From Bacillaceae bacterium (GTDB lineage Bacteria > Bacillota > Bacilli > Bacillales > Alkalibacillaceae): a stretch of DNA of 64,000 nt. The notes beneath the pieces are model-generated. The model saw only the letters and a list, made by a program, of their open reading frames with translations, made no database searches and was not told the origin of the DNA. Below, one piece after another: positions 48,072-58,229 of the stretch (positions within the stretch are counted from its first letter, which is position 1; each line of letters starts with the position of its first letter). The DNA is taken from positions 124,001-188,000 of the forward strand of contig JACDOD010000002.1 in the NCBI GenBank assembly GCA_017656265.1, written 5' to 3'. A program made the translations under genes and the position numbers.

Positions 48072-49268
48072 ATGTACGATTATGTGATTATAGGGGCGGG
48101 GATTGTCGGACTTTCTGTAGGGAGAACCATTTCACAGCAACATCCGGATGCCCGGATCCTAATACTAGAGAAAGAAGATGGGCTGGCCAGGCATCAAACA
48201 GGGCGAAACAGCGGTGTGATTCACTCCGGGATTTACTACAAGCCCGGCAGCTTAAAAGCAAGGCTTGCCAAGAAGGGTAATGAAGAAATTATATCTTTTT
48301 GCAGGGAAAAGGGCATTACATATAAAGTATCCGGAAAAGTAATTGTAGCAACAAAAGAAGATGAATTACCTCTGCTGGAAAATTTGTATCAGCGGGGGCT
48401 GGAAAACGGCTTATCGCTGCAAAAGCTGTCAAAAGAAGAATTAGAGGAAAAAGAACCGCATGTACAGGGGCTGCAGGCGATTTATGTTCCGAGTACGGGA
48501 ATTGTGGATTTTAAGGAAGTAGCGGAAGCATTTTTGCAGGAGATTCAGAATCAGGGCGGAGAGATTACCTATCATGCGGAAGTTACTGGGATCCAATCCT
48601 ACGATGATCGGGTGGTAATTGAAACGACAAAGAGAAAAATTTCGTCAAAATATATGGTGAACTGTGCAGGTCTTTACAGTGACCGAATTGCTGAGTTGGC
48701 CGGGGTTAAAACGGAATTGCGGATTGTTCCATTTCGTGGTGAATATTATGAAATAGCTACGGAAAAGAGAGACCTGGTCTCCGGCCTGGTGTACCCTGTT
48801 CCAAATCCTGAATTTCCGTTTTTGGGGGTGCACTTTACTCGAAAGCTCGATGGCCGGGTTCTGATTGGACCTAATGCAGTGCTGAGTTTTAAGCGAGAAG
48901 GGTATACGAAAAGTGATTTTGATTTAAAAGATGTGCTGAATACCATTTCTTATTCTGGGGTCTGGAAACTGGGCGTGAGACATCTGAAAGAAGGGGTGAA
49001 GGAAATGGCCCGTTCTTTCAGTAAAGAACTGTTTTTGCGGGAGGTGCGGCGATTTTATCCTCAGATCACAGGAGATGACCTAATTCCAGCGAAAGCAGGT
49101 GTACGAGCGCAGGCGCTGGATCGAGACGGGAATTTAATTGATGATTTCAAAATCATCCAGGAAAAAAATATGGTTCATGTCTTGAATGCCCCATCTCCTG
49201 CCGCAACGGCATCTATTGAAATTGGGAGAGAAATTGCTCATTATATCAAGGGGCTTCATGAGTTGTAA
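48072..49268 (+). CDS. lhgO: L-2-hydroxyglutarate oxidase
   Basis: MYDYVIIGAGIVGLSVGRTI; RHQTGRNSGVIHSGIYYKPGSLKARL. Confidence 0.9.
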   Translation: MYDYVIIGAGIVGLSVGRTISQQHPDARILILEKEDGLARHQTGRNSGVIHSGIYYKPGSLKARLAKKGNEEIISFCREKGITYKVSGKVIVATKEDELPLLENLYQRGLENGLSLQKLSKEELEEKEPHVQGLQAIYVPSTGIVDFKEVAEAFLQEIQNQGGEITYHAEVTGIQSYDDRVVIETTKRKISSKYMVNCAGLYSDRIAELAGVKTELRIVPFRGEYYEIATEKRDLVSGLVYPVPNPEFPFLGVHFTRKLDGRVLIGPNAVLSFKREGYTKSDFDLKDVLNTISYSGVWKLGVRHLKEGVKEMARSFSKELFLREVRRFYPQITGDDLIPAKAGVRAQALDRDGNLIDDFKIIQEKNMVHVLNAPSPAATASIEIGREIAHYIKGLHEL

Positions 49269-49295
49269 CCATGGAGGAACCTGGGGGGAAGCAAA

Positions 49296-49838
49296 GTGAA
49301 AAAACGTTATTGGTTCTTATTTTTATTTAGCCTGTCCATTGTTTTAATGGGCTGTACAGAAAGATCTGGTTTAGAAAATGAAGATATAGAAAAGGACATG
49401 GCTGACTGGGAACTTGATCAGACTTTTGAACATGATCACCATACGTTTATTGGAGAAGCCGGGAGAATAGGCTTAACAAACTTCTCGGATCAACCCGTTC
49501 ATTTTCAGGCAAACAAAAAAGAACTATTCTTCTGGAGATTTTATGGGGAACCAGGAGCCTTTGAGGATGCTCTGGGCGTACTGGAAGACCCGGAAAGGGA
49601 TTACGGAGACCGCTTTAAAATTGAAGGGATTCATAAGGAGACAGGTAAAAAAATTAATTTGCTGAAAGGTCTGGACGAAATTTATGTTGTGCCGTTTCAT
49701 AGCCCCAATGATGTGAATGGGGTAAGCACGGGCATTCAGATTCAGGAGTCTATGGTGCTTCCGGAGAAAGGTACATGGAAGCTGGCGGTATATTTTGATG
49801 GGAGATATTTTGATCACGTTACAATTGATGTTAATTAG
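49296..49838 (+). CDS. Putative lipoprotein
   Basis: Lipobox IVLMGCTE. Confidence 0.65.
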   Translation: MKKRYWFLFLFSLSIVLMGCTERSGLENEDIEKDMADWELDQTFEHDHHTFIGEAGRIGLTNFSDQPVHFQANKKELFFWRFYGEPGAFEDALGVLEDPERDYGDRFKIEGIHKETGKKINLLKGLDEIYVVPFHSPNDVNGVSTGIQIQESMVLPEKGTWKLAVYFDGRYFDHVTIDVN

Positions 49839-50003
49839 ATAAAATTTTAGGTGGCTTTCATCAGGTGCTTGAGAAATTCTTTTTCTCAAGCATTTTTTGG
49901 TGTTTAATTTTATGTTTAGACTTTGAATAAAATACAGTTGACTAGTGCATACATATGCGATATATTTCTGATAAGTCAAAAATTTAACGGAGTGATTTGA
50001 TCA

Positions 50004-50669
50004 ATGCCAATTCCAAAGGATTATTCCTCACCTGTACGAATGTCAGCTAAAGAAAGAGCATTTAATCAATTGCAAAAATGGATTATTGACGGGACTCTGG
50101 AACCTGGTGAAAAGCTTTTTGATAAAGAACTGGCTGAGGCCCTTGGCATAAGTCGCACCCCCATAAGAGAGGCTCTGCAGCTGTTGGAATATCAAGGTTT
50201 TATTGAGATGTTTCCAGGTAAAGAAACAAAAGTGAAGGATATTCAAAAGGAAGATGTATTAAAAATCTATCCGCCTCTTGCTTCCTTACAGTCTTTGTCC
50301 GCAGAAATAACTGCTAAAATTATTACAAAAGAAGAGATCGAAAAGCTTATTGAAATTAACAATCTTTATAGGGAAGCCATTGAATCTAATCAGCCATTTA
50401 AGGCAATGGAATATGATGAAGACTTCCATAATGTGATTATCGAAAACGCAAACAACCAATATATTATGGATTTTACCTCAACTTTACAGCTTCATATTCG
50501 ACGCTTTAAATACGTGTTCCTTAAAGAAAGGATAACACTCAAGAAAGACTCTGTCGTAGAACATGAAAAAATCATCGATGCATTTTATAAACGTGATACC
50601 GGGATTGCAGCAGCCATTATGAAGAAAAATTGGATTCGTCCTATGGAAGAGGTCTACCGTTTGCTTTAA
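50004..50669 (+). CDS. GntR-family regulator (FadR/FCD-like)
   Basis: LEPGEKLFDKELAEALGISRTPIREALQLLEYQGFIE. Confidence 0.85.
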   Translation: MPIPKDYSSPVRMSAKERAFNQLQKWIIDGTLEPGEKLFDKELAEALGISRTPIREALQLLEYQGFIEMFPGKETKVKDIQKEDVLKIYPPLASLQSLSAEITAKIITKEEIEKLIEINNLYREAIESNQPFKAMEYDEDFHNVIIENANNQYIMDFTSTLQLHIRRFKYVFLKERITLKKDSVVEHEKIIDAFYKRDTGIAAAIMKKNWIRPMEEVYRLL

Positions 50670-50693
50670 GTAAAGACGAGGGGAGCTTTTATT

Positions 50694-51101
50694 ATGTTAG
50701 CAACCAAAATTGCCGTGATGCTGCGAGATGATCTTGAAGTCTGGCAAAAGCTGAATGTTACAGCTTTTACAGTGAGCGGGATAGCTGGAACAGACCGAAA
50801 AGTTGTTGGTGAAGAATACGTGGACCAGTCAGGAAATCGATATTTGCCAATGTTTAAGCAGCCTGTGTTGGTTTTTGCTGGAGATCCCAAGGATATCAAA
50901 AAAGTATATGATCGTGCTCTCAGGCGCAAGGTGAATTTTTCCATATTTACAGAAGATTTATTTCGAACCAATAATGATGAAGACAATCGAAATGCTGTTC
51001 GTTCCCGTACATCAGAGGAGTTAGAAATTGTAGGATTGGCTATGAGAGATGATAAGAAGGTGATCGATAAAATTTTTAGAGGGATTTCTCTGCATCAATA
51101 A
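50694..51101 (+). CDS. DUF2000-like protein
   Basis: LATKIAVMLRDDLEVWQKLNVTAFTVSGIAG. Confidence 0.7.
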   Translation: MLATKIAVMLRDDLEVWQKLNVTAFTVSGIAGTDRKVVGEEYVDQSGNRYLPMFKQPVLVFAGDPKDIKKVYDRALRRKVNFSIFTEDLFRTNNDEDNRNAVRSRTSEELEIVGLAMRDDKKVIDKIFRGISLHQ

Positions 51102-51129
51102 GTTAATAAAGAATCTAGGAGATGTACAG

Positions 51130-52056
51130 ATGGAAAAAAATAATCAAATAAATGGAATCTATTTTTGGATGCTGTTTGTTCCCCTATTCTGGGGTGGAGC
51201 ATTTGGTGCTGCCGGTCATGTGGTTACAGAAATTTCTCCATTTATTGCAGCGGCATTAAGGTTTGGGGCTGCCAGTATCATCTTACTGGGGATAGTTTGG
51301 CTGCGTTCGGAATGGAAGACGTCTGTTATTAAGAATCATTGGCGAGGACTTGCTCTGATGGCACTGACTGGAATTTTTGGCTACAATGCTTTTTTCTTTG
51401 CAGCACTGGAACATACATCTGCTATCAATGGTTCTTTGATAATGGCGACGACCCCGGTGTTTGTGACAGCAGGTGCCGTGTTATTTTTAAAAGAAACATG
51501 GAGCCGGCAATTAGGCATCGGGCTTTTTTTATCCCTTACAGGAGTTTTCCTAGTCATCATCAAAGGGTCGATTCAGGTACTTAGTTCACTCTCCTTTAAC
51601 ACGGGGGATCTATTGTTTGTGGCTGGGCTGATTTGCTGGGTTGTCCATGGTCTAATAGGCAAGAAAGTCATGACTGGCGTTTCTCCTCTTTTTACAACAA
51701 CGGTAACGATGACATCAGGATCCCTAATGCTATTGATTGTGTCATTTTATACAGGTGAATGGGAAAGAGTACTTCAAATGTCGGGACAGTCAGTGATCGA
51801 GATGATTTTCATGATTATTTGTTCAACAGTGATCGCGTTCTTTTTATGGAATAAAGGCATACATGAGATTGGGGCCAGCAAATCCAGCATGTATATGAAT
51901 TTAGTCCCAATTAATGCGGCCTGGATTGCAGTAGCCTTTTATGGATCAAAGATGACCCTTGTGCAGGTTATTGGAATGGCGATGGTGATTTTGGGCGTTT
52001 ACATTGCTACTAAAAAAACAAAAACAGGTGTTCTCTTTCAAAAAAAAGCAGGGTGA
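51130..52056 (+). CDS. EamA-family DMT transporter
   Basis: 10-TM, two EamA repeats. Confidence 0.85.
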   Translation: MEKNNQINGIYFWMLFVPLFWGGAFGAAGHVVTEISPFIAAALRFGAASIILLGIVWLRSEWKTSVIKNHWRGLALMALTGIFGYNAFFFAALEHTSAINGSLIMATTPVFVTAGAVLFLKETWSRQLGIGLFLSLTGVFLVIIKGSIQVLSSLSFNTGDLLFVAGLICWVVHGLIGKKVMTGVSPLFTTTVTMTSGSLMLLIVSFYTGEWERVLQMSGQSVIEMIFMIICSTVIAFFLWNKGIHEIGASKSSMYMNLVPINAAWIAVAFYGSKMTLVQVIGMAMVILGVYIATKKTKTGVLFQKKAG

Positions 52057-52098
52057 ATATTAGAAAATAGGTGTATCAACATAGATATTAACACAAAA

Positions 52099-52132
52099 CC
52101 CCGTTCCATTATTGACGCACAATGGAACGGGG
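52099..52132. terminator. Hairpin terminator
   Basis: CCCCGTTCCATT...AATGGAACGGGG. Confidence 0.75.
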
Positions 52133-52144
52133 TGAAATATTATT

Positions 52145-52267
52145 TTATAACTTTTTCTGATGGAACAGATCTACAAAAGCCTGGAAAATTTCAATACCCT
52201 GATAGGACAAAAATGTAACAGCTGTAAATGAAAAAAGCCCGATAAAAATTAAGCGCATCCACATCAT
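52145..52267 (-). CDS. 40-aa small membrane protein
   Basis: RBS aaaggagg; MMWMRLIFIGLFSFTAVTFLSYQGIEIFQAFVDLFHQKKL. Confidence 0.55.
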   Translation of the reverse strand: MMWMRLIFIGLFSFTAVTFLSYQGIEIFQAFVDLFHQKKL

Positions 52268-52292
52268 TTTCACAAACCTCCTTTTGTAAATT

Positions 52293-52625
52293 TTATCTGA
52301 TCAGAGGTTTATGAATGATGAGATAGTTCGACTGGTAAAAAACAGGGCTAAGTTTCATTAATAAGCGGGAAATTGGTTCATAATTTTTCTGGATAATACC
52401 CGTATTAAACAGGGTTAGAATTCCCAGTACTAATGTGATTCCTAAAAGGGATTTAAGATTTTTATCCTGTTCAACTGGTGCAGGATCATCTTTCCCAGTT
52501 TGTTCTAGATTGTCAACTGTAAACATGATTGGAGTGTACTCATGCTTACTGTGATCGGATACTAAATAAAAAGGCAGGGATGCTATTATCACCGGCAAAA
52601 CCATTAGAGCCAACAACTTTTTCAT
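52293..52625 (-). CDS. Small membrane protein of unknown function
   Basis: MKKLLALMVLPVIIASLPFYLV...; TM at N-terminus and mid-protein. Confidence 0.5.
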   Translation of the reverse strand: MKKLLALMVLPVIIASLPFYLVSDHSKHEYTPIMFTVDNLEQTGKDDPAPVEQDKNLKSLLGITLVLGILTLFNTGIIQKNYEPISRLLMKLSPVFYQSNYLIIHKPLIR

Positions 52626-52738
52626 AATAGCACAGCCTTTCAAATAGAGATTGCTAAAATTATACACCTTTTAAACAAATTTTAAAACCGCAAATTTTGC
52701 ATTTTCATCCAGGCTTGATTTAAAGCGGTATTAAAGTG

Positions 52739-53314
52739 TCATGATAAGATCTGTTTAGCAATGTTAATCAGCGCTTCTTTAAGCTTGTGTTCAGATAGGG
52801 TATCATCAATCAATGTAATACTATAAAAAATACCGTCTGCAGAAAATTTTAGATTGGAGTCCCCGGCAGTAAATGTACCTGTTGTCCGATTGGTGATGTC
52901 TGCTTCCTCAGTTTTTTTGTTTTCTCCATGAATATCTGGTTCAAGATTGCTGGCGCTTATAAAAAGAGATTTCCCTGATTGAGAATCTTTAGATACAGCC
53001 AGAAGTTCAATGCCTACTTTTTTCCCGTCTTTTTCCCAATCATAAATATTCATCACTTTAAAGGGGGCAGCTTCAAAAGGAAGGTCTTCTGGCAATGTGA
53101 CTGAAAAAGGAATTGCCTCAAGAGCTGTTTCGAGAGAAGAAGTTTTGTACGTATCGAAAGGAAAGCTTAAATCTTCATTTTCTACTTTTATTAGCTTTGA
53201 TGTGTCGAGAGCCGTATTGGTTTTGTTTGGAGGTGTGTCATCGCTCTGGCAGGCAATGGTTACAGCACCGATTAACATGATTATTATAGCTGTCCGAAAA
53301 CTTTTTTTCATCAA
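52739..53314 (-). CDS. Putative lipoprotein
   Basis: Lipobox-like VTIACQSD. Confidence 0.6.
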   Translation of the reverse strand: MMKKSFRTAIIIMLIGAVTIACQSDDTPPNKTNTALDTSKLIKVENEDLSFPFDTYKTSSLETALEAIPFSVTLPEDLPFEAAPFKVMNIYDWEKDGKKVGIELLAVSKDSQSGKSLFISASNLEPDIHGENKKTEEADITNRTTGTFTAGDSNLKFSADGIFYSITLIDDTLSEHKLKEALINIAKQILS

Positions 53315-53607
53315 GGCACCTCATATCACTAAATATTTGCTGTCTGCTGGAATTAGCAGTTAATTTTTTGATTCTGTATGATCGGTAAAGGAAAATATCC
53401 AGATAACATTCTTTTTCTATCGCTTTATTTTATAGGATTCACTATATATGTGTATTTAGGTGAGTTAATTTATATTTTGAAAACGGAGATTTTTTAAATT
53501 GGTTTTAGAAATTTTATTAGTCTAGTATAGCGGATCTTTTTATATATGTAAAATGTTACCATAATCTTGCGGATTGGTTTGTTTGGAAGGACAATGAGGG
53601 GTTGATT

Positions 53608-53636
53608 GTTAGTATGCTAAATGTTATCATACTAAC
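53608..53636. promoter_or_regulatory. Dyad GTTAGTATG-N11-CATACTAAC, candidate MarR operator
   Basis: 9-bp perfect arms, ends immediately before MarR start codon. Confidence 0.6.
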
Positions 53637-54059
53637 ATGATGAAAAATTCAGTAACCATTAATTGTTTGGCTTATCAAATCAGTTTAGCTAGAAAAAAGG
53701 TCCAAAAGTTTTATGAAAAGCATCTAGAGGAATTAGGTCTGAATACTTCATATGTTTATGTCATGGAAGTGATAAAAGACTATGGGCCCTGCAGCTTAAC
53801 AAGCATTGCAGAACATTTGCAGCTCGAACGCGCTACAGTCAGCAACCTGCTTGGAAGAATGGAAAGAGACGGCTTTATTCATCGCATGCCCGGCAAGGAA
53901 AGGAGGTCAATGGAAGTTCACTTAAGTGAACAAGGCAGGAAGGTTCTGGACAGAGCGTTGAATGAGTTGAGTGAATGTGACCGGATACTGGATGATGCAC
54001 TCGGAGGAAAACTTGATGATTTAAAGGGAGAAATTGAGAAACTAAATGAAACTATTTGA
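53637..54059 (+). CDS. MarR-family regulator
   Basis: GPCSLTSIAEHLQLERATVSNLLGRMERDGFIHRMPGKERRSMEVHLSEQG. Confidence 0.85.
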   Translation: MMKNSVTINCLAYQISLARKKVQKFYEKHLEELGLNTSYVYVMEVIKDYGPCSLTSIAEHLQLERATVSNLLGRMERDGFIHRMPGKERRSMEVHLSEQGRKVLDRALNELSECDRILDDALGGKLDDLKGEIEKLNETI

Positions 54060-54076
54060 TGTCTGGGGGTTGTTGG

Positions 54077-54400
54077 ATGAAAAAGTTTATCGTCCGCTTA
54101 TCAGATAAACAGCGGGAGTTAATGTCCGAAGAATTAATGAAGAAGCATGCATCGTACTTAAAAGAGTTAAAGGAGAAGGGAGTGCTGCCCTTTTGTGGTC
54201 CATGTAAGGATGGGACAGCATTAATGATTATTGATGCACCTACATATGAACAGGCTAAACAATATGTGGAGAATGATCCTTTCTCACAGGTTGACTATTA
54301 CCGGAAACGGGAAGTTGTAGAAATTGAAGAGGCAACGATTGAAAATGGTTTTCTGGCTGACGATGTATATCGGAGTCTGAGAAATCTGGTCCAGCAATAA
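54077..54400 (+). CDS. YciI-like protein
   Basis: FIVRLSDKQRELM...HASYLKELKEKGVLPFCGPCKDGTALMIIDAPTYEQAKQYVENDPF. Confidence 0.75.
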   Translation: MKKFIVRLSDKQRELMSEELMKKHASYLKELKEKGVLPFCGPCKDGTALMIIDAPTYEQAKQYVENDPFSQVDYYRKREVVEIEEATIENGFLADDVYRSLRNLVQQ

Positions 54401-54519
54401 AAACAGGAAGCTTGAAAGAGGCTTCTATGTGGGTTTTCATCAGTCTTCCTAAAATATGTGATTCAATAAAAAATGTAAAGTTTGGCATTGTAAGTTAACG
54501 GAATAATCCACAATACTCG

Positions 54520-54558
54520 ACACTCATCGACAGGTGCCTGGCACCTGTCGATGAGTGT
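54520..54558. repeat. 39-nt near-perfect palindrome (19-bp arms, 1-nt centre)
   Basis: ACACTCATCGACAGGTGCC-T-GGCACCTGTCGATGAGTGT. Confidence 0.75.
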
Positions 54559-54635
54559 TTTTGTGTATCATGTTGCATGCCCCCTTGATTTATCAACGGT
54601 TCATATAAAGATTTTTCGACAAGTGACAGGCACCT

Positions 54636-55964
54636 TTATACAAGTGAGAGGTAGTGTTTGCGGTATTCGTGGGGGACGAGGGATCCGCCTGTTGCCCAGA
54701 CGATGTGGGTGGCACTGTTCATTTTATTTGCTAAACCATTGGCATCGATATAGTTTGTGTTCTGCAGTCTCACTGGTCCTGGAAAACCAGCGGTAGCGGA
54801 TGGTTCGACGAAAATACCCTCTTCATCCTGCAGCATACTAAGCATCGGCAGCAGTTCATGGTCTTCTATGGTATACACCCCGCTTGCCAGCTTTTGAAGA
54901 AAGCTTGAAGCAAAAGCGGACGGTCTGCCTACAGCTAACCCGTCAGCTTCGGTTCGATTATCAAGGCCGAAATCTTGCACGCTTACTCTAGCGCCAAGTC
55001 CTGTTAACATGCCTAAAAGCACAGCTGGTGAATGGGTCGGCTCCACAAGAAAACAGTGGACATCATCTCCAAACAGCTGCTTGAGGCCAAAGGTTATTCC
55101 ACCGGGTGATCCACCGACCCCGCATGGCAAATAAACAAACAGCGGATGATCTTCATCCACATGAATCTGGTTCTCTTTCAACTGCTCTTTCAGCCGCAGT
55201 GCCGCTACACTATATCCTAAAAATAAGTATTTCGATTTTTCATCATCTACAAAATAACCCTTTGGATCAGCCTGGGTTTTTCTCCGACCCTCATCAATTG
55301 CTTCACTAAAGTCACCGTCAAATTCGTGAACGGCTGCCCCTCTTTTCCGGAGCAATTCCTTTTTCCACTCTTTTGCATCCCTGGACATATATACATTCAC
55401 ATTAAATCCAAGAACAGCTGCCATGGTTCCAATACTGAGTCCAAGGTTTCCGGTCGATCCTACCCCAATGGTGAACTGGGAGAAAAATTCCTTCATCTCT
55501 GGTTCGGAAAATTTTTCATAGTTGTCATTACGGGAAATAAGCCCGGCATCCAGCGCCAGCTGTTCCGCATAGTGAAGCACCTCAAAAAAGCCGCCTCTGG
55601 CCTTAATGGATCCAGTAATAGGCAGGGCATTATCCTGTTTGACAAACAATCGCCCATTAATCGTGGCACGGCGCTCTTTCCCAAGCCTTTTTTTCATGTT
55701 CGGAATTTCTGTCAATGGGGACTCTATGACTCCATTTGTTTTTTTTGTTTCTGGAAAAGCCTTCTTAAAAAAAGGATGAAACCGTTCGAACAGCTTCTCC
55801 GCAGCCAGGATATCATCCAGTGAGAGGGGGAGAGATGGGATATCCTTCATTTTGAGTCTCCTATGATTCACCCAGAATACTGGCTTTAAATCCATGATGT
55901 CCTTCAGCAGAGGGAATTCATTTTGCCACTCCTCAACCGTTTTGCCGTGAATCTTTTTTGTCAT
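54636..55964 (-). CDS. dsdA: D-serine ammonia-lyase
   Basis: KQDNALPITGSIKARGGFFEVLHYAEQLA; GVGSTGNLGLSIG; PCGVGGSPGGITFGL. Confidence 0.9.
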   Translation of the reverse strand: MTKKIHGKTVEEWQNEFPLLKDIMDLKPVFWVNHRRLKMKDIPSLPLSLDDILAAEKLFERFHPFFKKAFPETKKTNGVIESPLTEIPNMKKRLGKERRATINGRLFVKQDNALPITGSIKARGGFFEVLHYAEQLALDAGLISRNDNYEKFSEPEMKEFFSQFTIGVGSTGNLGLSIGTMAAVLGFNVNVYMSRDAKEWKKELLRKRGAAVHEFDGDFSEAIDEGRRKTQADPKGYFVDDEKSKYLFLGYSVAALRLKEQLKENQIHVDEDHPLFVYLPCGVGGSPGGITFGLKQLFGDDVHCFLVEPTHSPAVLLGMLTGLGARVSVQDFGLDNRTEADGLAVGRPSAFASSFLQKLASGVYTIEDHELLPMLSMLQDEEGIFVEPSATAGFPGPVRLQNTNYIDANGLANKMNSATHIVWATGGSLVPHEYRKHYLSLV

Positions 55965-55989
55965 AAACCTTCACCACTCTTCAAAAAAT

Positions 55990-57042
55990 TTAATATGCCT
56001 TCTCATCCATATGGGCAAACGGGATGTCCGTATCTACACTTCCGTAAAAACGCTCAATGGAAAGCTCTTTTCCGCCAATCCATTCCTCAAAGTCTATCTC
56101 ATGGGGTTCCGCATCACCGCCAAGAGCAAACCATGCCTTGAGGGTCCCTGGAAAATAGGCAGAAGTATGAATGGTCCCTGCCCAGTTTCGGTATTGTTTC
56201 GAAAAGATGCCCCTGTCTGTATCGTTCAGAAGGTGGAAAGCATCCTTAGCACTCAAAATATAAGGCTGGCTGCGCTTCAGGACCTCCATTCGCTTATAGG
56301 AATCATCCAGGTGGTGGCGGTTTTCCTCTGTCATGATTTCAAAATGATTGGTGCACAGATCCGCCGTCCGCACTTCTGTTCCCCGGGGAGCTGCTTCTAC
56401 CACATAGGATGCCCCGGTCCGGTCAAAAATAATATAACTGAAGGAATGGCGATGAGGAATCTCTCGCAGCCGTTCAATCGCTTCTTCGCAATTTCGGCTC
56501 GATTCCAGCACAAGCCGGGCAATCATACAGCAAATAAATCCGTCTGCCGGTTTTTTGCGGTGCGTAAAATTATAGCCGATCACAAGCCCCGTCTCATTCA
56601 TTCCGTCCATTCTTCCGGTAATCCGCTGGCTTGGCCCTACAGTAGCCATTCCCTGACTGTCGGGCTGATACAGCACATACCTTCCCTCATAGGTTTTTGG
56701 CATATAATCATAATTCCGGACAAAATAATCGTCCCCGATCATAATGGAGCAGCCCGAACGGACATAATCGAGCCGATATCCGCCGAATTCCTGAAGCACC
56801 TCTTCCATTGGCCATTTCAGACTGTCCTGAAGGCCGATAAGCTCCTCCCAGACACCTTCGGAAAAAGCGGTGATCCAGTGTTTAGCTTCTTGAACATCTA
56901 TGGAAAACCTCGGTTTTCGGATTCGTTTTTGCTTCTTACGATTATGTATAATCAAAGAATCCCTCAATCGTTCTCCCTGGTATAATCCGAACTCATAATA
57001 ACTTCCCCGAAATGTAATGACATCACTGTAAATTTGTTTCAT
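55990..57042 (-). CDS. C45/acyltransferase-like Ntn hydrolase
   Basis: GCSIMIGDDYFVRNYDYMP; ALGGDAEPHEIDFEEW. Confidence 0.7.
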   Translation of the reverse strand: MKQIYSDVITFRGSYYEFGLYQGERLRDSLIIHNRKKQKRIRKPRFSIDVQEAKHWITAFSEGVWEELIGLQDSLKWPMEEVLQEFGGYRLDYVRSGCSIMIGDDYFVRNYDYMPKTYEGRYVLYQPDSQGMATVGPSQRITGRMDGMNETGLVIGYNFTHRKKPADGFICCMIARLVLESSRNCEEAIERLREIPHRHSFSYIIFDRTGASYVVEAAPRGTEVRTADLCTNHFEIMTEENRHHLDDSYKRMEVLKRSQPYILSAKDAFHLLNDTDRGIFSKQYRNWAGTIHTSAYFPGTLKAWFALGGDAEPHEIDFEEWIGGKELSIERFYGSVDTDIPFAHMDEKAY

Positions 57043-57179
57043 GATCAACCGGTCCTTTGTTGTTTTTTCTTTCAGTATACGGAAAAATGGGGGAAAGTTA
57101 AAACGGAGGAGCCCTTTACAAATCAAAAAAACATATGTAAGATATCTATATACATCTAAAAACTAGGTAGGTGTTCGTC

Positions 57180-57521
57180 ATGTTTAACCGGGAACTGGTG
57201 AAAGGAAGTACATCCTTATTAATTCTGCAGCTTCTGAATGAGCGGGATATGTACGGCTATGAACTCGTAAAGGAAATGGACCGCCGCAGTGACCACCATT
57301 TTCAGATGAAGGAAGGCACCCTTTACCCTGCATTGCATAAATTAGAGAAGCAGGCCTATGTGGAGCATTACTGGAAGGAGCAGGAGAAGGGCCCTGCCCG
57401 CAAGTATTACCGGATTACCGAAGCGGGCAAAGAAGTGCTTCAGGAAAAAACCAAAGAGTGGCAAAAATATGTGCAGGTGATGAACCAGGTGATCGGGGGA
57501 TCGGGAAATGATTCGGTCTAA
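57180..57521 (+). CDS. PadR-family regulator
   Basis: [39 protein letters not shown]. Confidence 0.85.
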   Translation: MFNRELVKGSTSLLILQLLNERDMYGYELVKEMDRRSDHHFQMKEGTLYPALHKLEKQAYVEHYWKEQEKGPARKYYRITEAGKEVLQEKTKEWQKYVQVMNQVIGGSGNDSV

Positions 57522-58149
57522 AGAAGCGTTTCTGCGAAAACTGGAGAAGGAACTGTCATTTCACCCTGATCGCCGGGAGATTGTCGCGGAATACCAAACC
57601 CATCTGGAAGAGATGATCCATGAACTGACACACGAAATGGAAGATGAGCAACGGGTGATGACGTCTGTGGTGGAACGCCTGGGAAGTCCCGAAGAGATTG
57701 CATCCATGTGGAAAGAAGAGGCAAAGGTCCACCCGGAAAAAACAAGCTGGATGTTTGTGGTCATCAATATCACACTGTTTCTGGGCGGGGGACTGTTAAC
57801 CTTTATTTACCACGCCTTTGAATGGACCTGGGCAGATGCCCTGTGGCTATATTTAACCGATATTCCTTTTATCATTATTCTGCTTTACATAGGGTTCTGG
57901 GTGTTTCTGGGCTATGAAATGGGCAAAGAGTTTGGCTATCAGGGAAGGCATTTACTGAAAAAAACCTTTACCCTGGCACTGATTCCCAATCTGGTTCTGA
58001 TGGTTTTGACCGTTTTTCGGATGATTCCTTATCACTGGTTTAGTCCGTTATTAAATACACCCTTTATTGTAACGTGTATCGTGTTAACCGCTTTGTTGTA
58101 CCCCATTTGCTGGATGGCGTACTACTGGGGCAGAAGGGCTTCAGTCTGA
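57508..58149 (+). CDS. HAAS-domain/DUF1700-like membrane protein
   Basis: [30 protein letters not shown]; follows PadR gene. Confidence 0.7.
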   Translation: MIRSKEAFLRKLEKELSFHPDRREIVAEYQTHLEEMIHELTHEMEDEQRVMTSVVERLGSPEEIASMWKEEAKVHPEKTSWMFVVINITLFLGGGLLTFIYHAFEWTWADALWLYLTDIPFIIILLYIGFWVFLGYEMGKEFGYQGRHLLKKTFTLALIPNLVLMVLTVFRMIPYHWFSPLLNTPFIVTCIVLTALLYPICWMAYYWGRRASV

Positions 58150-58229
58150 CCCCATATTTTTTTATGCATATACCTAGAATATCTATATAATTAGAAAATC
58201 AATGTATCATTCAAAAGGAGGATGCCTCA

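Noticed and set aside
55326-55823. 165-aa plus-strand ORF
   Set aside because: Antisense shadow of dsdA.
56011-56985. 324-aa plus-strand ORF
   Set aside because: Fully antisense to the convincing C45-like hydrolase gene; its translation shows no recognisable family pattern.
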